Part shown: one piece after another, positions 1 to 4,581 of the stretch
Position numbering within the stretch: the stretch's first letter is position 1
Layout: each line of letters begins with the position of its first letter
Origin: Collinsella sp.
GTDB lineage: Bacteria; Actinomycetota; Coriobacteriia; Coriobacteriales; Coriobacteriaceae
Direction of reading: 5' to 3'
NCBI GenBank assembly: GCA_019413955.1
Contig: DXMX01000037.1
Location: 11,013-17,541, forward strand
DNA: 6,529 nt
Notes under the pieces: model-generated
Database searches by the model: none
What the model was told of the DNA's origin: nothing
What the model saw: the letters and a program-made list of their open reading frames with translations, nothing else
Program-made: the position numbers and the translations under genes

Positions 1-816
1 CTCATCGACTCGTCCACCCACTTCGAAGTCACCGGCCTCGGAATTGCACCGCTCGGCAGCATCGAAGTCAATCGCGTTCACGATGCCTCAACCTGGCGTT
101 ATCGCATGAGCGACATCATCGACCAGCTCAACGAGGCGGGCACCGGTCTGCTCGTCACGGTTGACGAGGCGGACCCGACACTCGACGAGATGATTCAACT
201 CGTAGCGACGTATCAGCACTTTGTGACCGATGGAAAACGCGTCGCGCTGCTCATGGCGGGACTTCCCAACAACGTCTCGACGTTGCTGAACCACAAGACG
301 GTCTCATTCCTTCGCCGCGCCCAACAATATCATCTGGGTCGCATTGCCGACTATGACGTGCGCGAGGCCTTGATTCGCACAATTCAGGAAAACGATCGCC
401 TGGCAGATGCTGAGGGAATCGATAGAGCCGTTCACTCGATCTCTGGTTTTCCCTTCCTATTGCAGCTCGTAGGCTACCGTGCCTGGGATCTCACAAGCGA
501 TTCGAAGGAAATCTCGTCACGCGACTTTGACCTGGGAATCAAAATCGCGCGCGACGAGATGGACGACCGAATCCTCGCGGCAACCTATCGGGAACTCACT
601 GCAGAGGACAAGCGATTCCTCATCGCCATGCTCGATGACGAGGAAGAGTCCACCACTGCTGACCTTGTCGAGCGCCTTAAGCGTTCGCCGCAGCAGGTCT
701 CCCGCTACCGGCGCCGCATGATAGATGCCGGCATCATTGGGGAACGTGGGCGCGGAATCGTCGCTTTTGAATTGCCATTCTTCCGCGACTATCTCGCCAC
801 TCAATGCGTGAAATAG
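1..816 (+). CDS. AAA-type ATPase with C-terminal winged helix, 5'-truncated by window edge
   Basis: The reading frame is open from base 1, so the gene begins outside the window. The ATG at 106 is internal, since homology to the ATPase at 3363-4481 spans it. 271 codons are visible before TAG at 814-816. The Walker A motif must lie upstream. Walker B is LLVTVDEAD (Asp at 163-165), followed by a sensor-1-like strand ALLMAGLP, the block VSFLRRAQQ, and FLLQLVGYRAW. Codons about 199-265 look like a winged helix-turn-helix (LVERLKRSPQQVSRYRRRMI). The minus-strand ATPase shows the same blocks in the same order (VTFLRRAQQ, MVQLVGYYMW, C-terminal wHTH), so the two are paralogues. The architecture resembles ORC/Cdc6- or STAND-like P-loop ATPases in which a nucleotide switch controls a DNA- or protein-binding wHTH. 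The partner and process are unknown. By eye its codon use looks somewhat less GC-biased than the genes to the right. It is convergent with the uvrA-like gene. Family call is firm, function unassigned. Confidence 0.85.
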   Translation, partial: LIDSSTHFEVTGLGIAPLGSIEVNRVHDASTWRYRMSDIIDQLNEAGTGLLVTVDEADPTLDEMIQLVATYQHFVTDGKRVALLMAGLPNNVSTLLNHKTVSFLRRAQQYHLGRIADYDVREALIRTIQENDRLADAEGIDRAVHSISGFPFLLQLVGYRAWDLTSDSKEISSRDFDLGIKIARDEMDDRILAATYRELTAEDKRFLIAMLDDEEESTTADLVERLKRSPQQVSRYRRRMIDAGIIGERGRGIVAFELPFFRDYLATQCVK

Positions 817-858
817 AAGTCAATGTGACAAAGGGGCAGTCCCTTTGTCACATTGACT
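811..858 (-). terminator. Possible terminator of the ATPase/uvrA-like operon
   Basis: Read on the minus strand, the palindrome forms a very stable hairpin directly after the uvrA-like stop codon. It is followed by a moderately T-rich stretch (TCTATTTC, running into the end of the convergent gene). This could work as a weak intrinsic terminator or a 3'-end protecting hairpin. On the plus strand no T-run follows the hairpin (ATAGATAAC), so termination of the left ATPase gene there is less convincing. Confidence 0.35.
818..858. repeat. REP-like palindrome, copy 1 (18-bp arms, 5-nt loop)
   Basis: The left arm AGTCAATGTGACAAAGGG (818-835) and the right arm (841-858) are exact reverse complements around the loop GCAGT. 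The element fills the 40-bp gap between two convergent genes, and the right arm overlaps two bases of the uvrA-like stop codon (857-859). The 29-nt core TGTGACAAAGG...CCTTTGTCACA recurs at 4551-4579 with three differences, all near the centre, in the same orientation. This matches short intergenic REP-type repeats, which in many bacteria are mobilised by a single-domain Y1 (RAYT) transposase encoded elsewhere. I infer that class from form and position. Confidence 0.85.
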
Positions 859-3370
859 ATAGATAACGACCGGTAATGCTCCTGGAGCAAGTAGCGATAT
901 CCGCCGGCGTACCGGCGCAGACGATTTGCCCGCCGGCGCCACCACCGCCCGGGCCCATGTCGATCACGTAATCGGCGTTACGGATAAGGTCGAGATCGTG
1001 TTCGATCACGATAACCGTGGCGCCCTTGGCAACGAGGCCGTCGAACACACTCAGCAACACCTGAACATCGAGCGGATGCAGGCCGATCGTGGGCTCGTCG
1101 AATACGAATACGGCATCATCCTGCACGCGACCCATCTCGCTCGCAAGCTTAAGACGCTGCGCCTCGCCGCCCGAGAGCGCCGGTGTGGGCTCACCGAGTG
1201 TGAGATAGCCCAGGCCCAGGTCGTGCAAGGTCTGCAAGCGCGCCTGAACCTTCTTGAGTCCCACCGTGGCGTCGAGGGCCTCGTCCACACTCATGTCCAT
1301 GAGCTGCGGCAACGTAAGCAGACTCCCGTCCTTGCCCTCGCGATGGATATGCGAAGCCGCGTCTGCATAACGCGAGCCGCGACATGCCGGGCAGACGATC
1401 TCGACGTCGGGCAAAAACTGCACGTCGAGCGATATCGAGCCCGTGCCGTCACACGTAGGGCAGCGCAAGGCGCCAGTGTTGTAACTGAAGGCGCCCGCCT
1501 TGTAGCCGGCTGCCTTGGCTTCGGGCGTACGGGCGAAGGCGCGACGCAGCTCATCATGGATGTCGGCATAAGTCGCCACCGTCGAGCGCACGTTGGCGCC
1601 GATGGGAGTGGCGTCAATCAGGTTGGCGCGGGCAATGCCTTCGGCATCGACCCAGCGCACGTGTCTTGGCAGACGCTCGCCATCTGCCTGCGCCTTGAGT
1701 GCCGGAATGAGCGTCTCAAGCACCAGCGTCGTCTTGCCCGAACCCGAAACGCCCGTCACCGCAACGAGACGGCCGCGCGGGATATCGACTTCGAGCGGTT
1801 TGACGGTATGGATGGTATCGGTTGCCATACGGATGTGGCCCTGGTCGAACATTTCCTCGTCAGTCACCTGCGGACGCAAGCGCTTGGGCTCGGCGCGCAA
1901 AAACGGGGCGATGCGGCTGCCCTGCGATTGCTCGACCTCGTCTACCGTGCCAGCGGCAATCACATTACCACCACCCGCTCCGGCAACGGGGCCCATCTCG
2001 ACCAGATAGTCGGCTTCCACCAGTACGCGCGTATCGTGGTCGACAACAACCACGGTGTTGCCGTCATCCACCAGATCGCGCATCACGCCCACCAAGCCGT
2101 CGACATTGGCGGGATGCAAGCCGATCGAAGGCTCGTCCAGCACATAGAGCACGCCCGTCGATCGGTTGCGCACCACGCGAGCAAGCTGTACGCGCTGGCG
2201 CTCACCCGTGGAGAGCGTGGCACCGGCGCGATCGAGTGAAAGGTAATCGAGACCCAGGTCGACCAGACGACGGGCCGCGCTCAAAAACGAATCGCAGATA
2301 TCCGTCGCCATGGGCCGCATCTCGGGCGGCAAGGATGCGGGCACCCCGCGCACCCACTCAATCGCCCCGCCCAGCGTCATGGCCGCCGCTTGCGCCAGAT
2401 TGATACCGCGCACCTGGGGCTGGCGCGCAGCCTCGGAGAGACGCGTGCCGCCGCAATCGCGGCATGCTCCCTCGCGCAAAAAGCGCGCAACGCGTTTTAA
2501 ACCCTTATCGTCCTTGACCTTGGCGAGCGCATTCTCGACGGTATAGACGGCGTTGTAATAGGTGAAGTCGAGCGGCGTGGCGCCCTCACCGTTTTTGGGA
2601 ACGTAGAGAATGTGCTTCTTAACCGCCGGACCATGAAACACGATGTCGCGCTCTTGAGGCGTGAGCTGGTTAAACGGCACGTCGGTGCGTACGCCCATCT
2701 CACCTGCCACCTGCTTCATCAGATCCCACATGAGCGTACCCCAGGGAAGCACCGCGCCCTCGTTGATAGTCTTTGACTCGTCGGGCACCAGGCTCGCTTC
2801 GTCCACCTCGCGCATGACACCGGTGCCGCCACATGTGGGGCATGCACCGCCGCTATTGAAAGCCAAATCCTCGGCACTCGGCGCGTAGAACTCGCGGCCG
2901 CATGTCGGACACGTGAGCGACAGGCCAGCCGCTACGTTAAGGCTCGGCTCCACACGCGCCCCGCAATGCGGGCACACGTGATGGGCACAGCGGCTAAAGA
3001 GTAGGCGCAGGCTGTTGTTGAGCTCGGTCATGGTGCCAAAGGTAGAGCGCACGCCCGGCACGCTCGGACGCTGGTGTAGCGCGAGCGCTGCCGGCACGTG
3101 CAGCACCTCGTCCACCTGGGCGTGTTCGGCCTGCGTTAGGCGACGTCGAGTATAGGTGCTGAGTGCTTCCAAGTAGCGACGCGAGCCCTCGGCATAAAGA
3201 ACCCCCAGCGCCAGCGAACTCTTGCCCGAACCCGACACGCCGGCAATGCCCACGAGCTTTCCCAGCGGAATATCGATATCGATGTCTTTAAGGTTATGAA
3301 CGCGCGCGCCACGCACCTCAATAGCCTGCGGGCTCATCTTCTGTTCCGTCACCTTTATCACCCTACTCAT
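857..3370 (-). CDS. UvrA-family tandem ABC ATPase lacking the UvrB-binding domain (UvrA2/DrrC-like)
   Basis: A complete 837-residue cytoplasmic protein with two ABC ATPase halves. NBD1 has Walker A GVSGSGKS (44-51), signature LSTGE (386-390), Walker B YVLDEP (Asp412, Glu413) and H-loop His445. NBD2 has Walker A GVSGSGKT (540-547), signature LSGGE (732-736), Walker B VFDEP (Asp758, Glu759) and His791. UvrA zinc modules are present: Cys154/157/177/180, Cys303/306, and Cys637/640/660/663 around FLPDVEIVC. Canonical UvrA is about 940 residues. Nearly all the shortfall is where the UvrB-binding domain should be: only 17 residues separate CPHC (133-136) from CPTC (154-157), against roughly 120 in E. 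coli UvrA. This is the hallmark of UvrA2-type paralogues, some linked to drug self-resistance such as DrrC, so classical UvrABC incision is unlikely. The start is uncertain: Met1 overlaps the upstream ATPase gene, but Met12 (codon at 3335-3337) gives the short N-terminus before IEVRGARVHNLK usual in UvrA. Confidence 0.93.
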   Translation of the reverse strand: MSRVIKVTEQKMSPQAIEVRGARVHNLKDIDIDIPLGKLVGIAGVSGSGKSSLALGVLYAEGSRRYLEALSTYTRRRLTQAEHAQVDEVLHVPAALALHQRPSVPGVRSTFGTMTELNNSLRLLFSRCAHHVCPHCGARVEPSLNVAAGLSLTCPTCGREFYAPSAEDLAFNSGGACPTCGGTGVMREVDEASLVPDESKTINEGAVLPWGTLMWDLMKQVAGEMGVRTDVPFNQLTPQERDIVFHGPAVKKHILYVPKNGEGATPLDFTYYNAVYTVENALAKVKDDKGLKRVARFLREGACRDCGGTRLSEAARQPQVRGINLAQAAAMTLGGAIEWVRGVPASLPPEMRPMATDICDSFLSAARRLVDLGLDYLSLDRAGATLSTGERQRVQLARVVRNRSTGVLYVLDEPSIGLHPANVDGLVGVMRDLVDDGNTVVVVDHDTRVLVEADYLVEMGPVAGAGGGNVIAAGTVDEVEQSQGSRIAPFLRAEPKRLRPQVTDEEMFDQGHIRMATDTIHTVKPLEVDIPRGRLVAVTGVSGSGKTTLVLETLIPALKAQADGERLPRHVRWVDAEGIARANLIDATPIGANVRSTVATYADIHDELRRAFARTPEAKAAGYKAGAFSYNTGALRCPTCDGTGSISLDVQFLPDVEIVCPACRGSRYADAASHIHREGKDGSLLTLPQLMDMSVDEALDATVGLKKVQARLQTLHDLGLGYLTLGEPTPALSGGEAQRLKLASEMGRVQDDAVFVFDEPTIGLHPLDVQVLLSVFDGLVAKGATVIVIEHDLDLIRNADYVIDMGPGGGGAGGQIVCAGTPADIATCSRSITGRYL
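3363..3370 (-). promoter_or_regulatory. Stop/start overlap ATGAGTAG coupling the ATPase and uvrA-like genes
   Basis: On the minus strand the first ATG of the uvrA-like frame (3368-3370) lies just ahead of the ATPase TAG (3363-3365), giving an 8-nt overlap ATGAGTAG. No convincing Shine-Dalgarno sequence precedes this ATG, so initiation there would probably depend on ribosomes finishing the ATPase gene. If the uvrA-like protein starts at Met12 instead, the two genes are separated by 25 nt and AAAGGTGACGGA would act as a weakly placed ribosome binding site. Either way the pair is one transcriptional unit. Confidence 0.6.
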
Positions 3371-4481
3371 GCCATAAAACTCGATCGCGAACGTACGCGC
3401 CCAGCATGGGCACGGTAAACCGGACGAGGCCGTATCCGGCAGCCTCGATGACGCGCTCGCGAATCAGGCTTGCGCGATATTTACTCGCCCAGCTCTGGGT
3501 ACGATCACAACGCTCAATGATATCCGCCATGCGCGTCGGTTTGTTCTCGTCAACCGCCATAGCCTCGATAAAAAGGCGCTGTGGACTGCGCAGCCCGTAA
3601 TACAGGGGCGCGTCAACCGCTTCGTAGAACTCGGAGACGGCATCCGCATGGCCATCCTCGACATCGCGCCTTTCGATGACCTGCGAGCCGCGTCGAACAG
3701 CAGACCGCCACATGTAATAGCCCACCAGCTGAACCATATATGGATGCCCCATGCTCTTGCGTGCCGCAAGGTCCGCCGTCTCCGCGTCAACGTAAAGACC
3801 AGCGTCTTTGACCGTCTGGATATACGAATCGCGTACCTTGGGCAAAGAGATCGCCCCCAACGTACGCTGCTGGGCACGCCGCAAAAACGTCACGCTCGGC
3901 TCTTCGAGCAGATCGTCAACCATACTGGGTAAGCCGGCGAAGACCAGTGCAAGACCGCGCTGGTCGCTATCGGACAAGCCCGTGGCATCCTGGTCTCCGA
4001 GCACCTGCTGATAGAGAACGGCAAGAGCCGCCAGTTCCTCGATAGACGCAGATTGCGCCTCGTCAATCGCAAACAGTATGCCCTTGCCTGGACCGAGCTT
4101 CTTGAGGCGCTCGTTGACCAGCCCTCGCAACGTTTCGCCCTTTGCTCGCGCCGCCTCGACTGACATCCGGCCAAACGACGGACCGAACTCCATTGACGTC
4201 ACAACGGGTTTATTCGAGCGAAGCGCGTCGGCCAATCGGTCGCATAAGCCAAGCGAAGCGGAATCGGAGACAACCGCCCATCCGCGCTCATTGGCTAGAC
4301 GTTGCAGCTCCCGCAGGAGAACCGTCTTGCCACAGCCGCGGTTTCCCGTAATGAGCATGAGCCTACCCGGCGCTCCGGCGCCGTTATCGAGCCCTTCCTC
4401 GAAATCTTCGATGACCGACTCGCGGCCGATGAGTATCGGAGGCCGCTTGCCGGCCGTGGGCTTAAAGGGATTTGGATTCAT
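3363..4481 (-). CDS. AAA-type ATPase with C-terminal winged helix
   Basis: A complete 372-residue soluble P-loop ATPase. Visible elements in order: a short N-terminal stretch ending in LIGRE (17-21), a Walker A-adjacent entry motif typical of ORC/AAA_16-type ATPases; Walker A GNRGCGKT (46-53); Walker B ILFAIDEAQ (Asp140, Glu141); sensor-1-like ALVFAGLP (178-185); VTFLRRAQQ (197-205), whose arginines could sense nucleotide; MVQLVGYYMW (249-258); and a C-terminal wHTH from about 298 to 355. There is no signal peptide or membrane segment. The start ATG (4479-4481) is set by an AGGAGG five bases upstream. The gene is first of a two-gene operon with the overlapping uvrA-like gene and has its own promoter. 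It is a paralogue of the truncated gene at 1-816. It could be a DNA-bound switch that recruits or loads the UvrA-like protein, or an autoregulator through its wHTH. Both are inferences. ATPase call firm, biological role unknown. Confidence 0.9.
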   Translation of the reverse strand: MNPNPFKPTAGKRPPILIGRESVIEDFEEGLDNGAGAPGRLMLITGNRGCGKTVLLRELQRLANERGWAVVSDSASLGLCDRLADALRSNKPVVTSMEFGPSFGRMSVEAARAKGETLRGLVNERLKKLGPGKGILFAIDEAQSASIEELAALAVLYQQVLGDQDATGLSDSDQRGLALVFAGLPSMVDDLLEEPSVTFLRRAQQRTLGAISLPKVRDSYIQTVKDAGLYVDAETADLAARKSMGHPYMVQLVGYYMWRSAVRRGSQVIERRDVEDGHADAVSEFYEAVDAPLYYGLRSPQRLFIEAMAVDENKPTRMADIIERCDRTQSWASKYRASLIRERVIEAAGYGLVRFTVPMLGAYVRDRVLWHE

Positions 4482-4486
4482 GTCGG

Positions 4487-4493
4487 CCTCCTC
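4487..4493 (-). promoter_or_regulatory. Ribosome binding site of the AAA ATPase gene
   Basis: GAGGAGG on the minus strand, with AGGAGG ending five bases before the ATG at 4481-4479. This near-perfect Shine-Dalgarno sequence fixes the start codon and suggests strong translation of the first gene of the operon, in contrast to the weak site before the uvrA-like gene. Confidence 0.85.
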
Positions 4494-4514
4494 GGATTGG
4501 CAAACCCTGGTAAT

Positions 4515-4544
4515 AGTTATACCAACTTATACCGAGTTATACCA
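4515..4544 (-). repeat. Three 10-bp direct repeats over the promoter (candidate operator)
   Basis: Reading the minus strand, the units are TGGTATAACT, CGGTATAAGT and TGGTATAACT. Units 1 and 3 are identical and unit 2 differs at two positions. A period of 10 bp puts each unit on nearly the same face of the helix, as expected for cooperative binding of a repressor or of a wHTH ATPase. The repeats are AT-rich in a GC-rich setting and overlap the -35 and -10 elements. The likeliest binder by position is the ATPase encoded immediately downstream, which is an inference. An alternative is that the array is just three overlapping -10-like sequences. Confidence 0.6.
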
Positions 4545-4545
4545 A
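4516..4545 (-). promoter_or_regulatory. Extended -10 promoter for the ATPase/uvrA-like operon
   Basis: On the minus strand TTGGTA (4545-4540, 4 of 6 matches to the -35 consensus) lies 18 bp from TATAAC (4521-4516, 5 of 6 matches to the -10 consensus). The -10 is preceded by TGG, forming an extended -10 element TGnTATAAC. Transcription would begin near 4508-4511, giving a 5' leader of roughly 27-30 nt that carries the AGGAGG. The hexamers lie in the 10-bp repeats, so a protein bound to the repeats would block polymerase. Other -10-like hexamers (TATAAG at 4531-4526, TATAAC at 4541-4536) lack a good -35. Confidence 0.6.
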
Positions 4546-4548
4546 TAG

Positions 4549-4581
4549 CATGTGACAAAGGAACTGTCCCTTTGTCACATG
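4549..4581. repeat. REP-like palindrome, copy 2 (13-bp arms)
   Basis: Arms CATGTGACAAAGG (4549-4561) and its exact complement (4569-4581) enclose a 7-nt centre, AACTGTC. The 29-nt core at 4551-4579 matches copy 1 at 824-852 except for three central bases, and the two copies face the same way. The right arm contains the TGA stop (4575-4577) and the last Met codon of the TetM-like gene. The hairpin separates that gene from the downstream operon promoter on the same strand. With no T-run after it, it may attenuate rather than fully terminate read-through. Confidence 0.85.

Noticed and set aside
106..108. ATG at 106 as the start of the left ATPase
   Set aside because: The frame is open to base 1, and the paralogue has a further N-terminal Walker A region, so this Met is internal.
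926..2239. A 437-codon plus-strand open frame opposite the uvrA-like gene
   Set aside because: It lies wholly antisense to a gene with full UvrA motifs. Its composition (rich in Arg, His, Ala) is typical of a shadow frame in GC-rich DNA, and no recognisable domain is seen.
4515..4544. The decamer array as a CRISPR or microsatellite
   Set aside because: The units are contiguous, only 10 bp long and without spacers. Their exact placement over a promoter fits an operator better.
4549..4581. Copy 2 palindrome as a strong intrinsic terminator
   Set aside because: No T-run follows the hairpin on either strand, so only attenuation or transcript protection is plausible.
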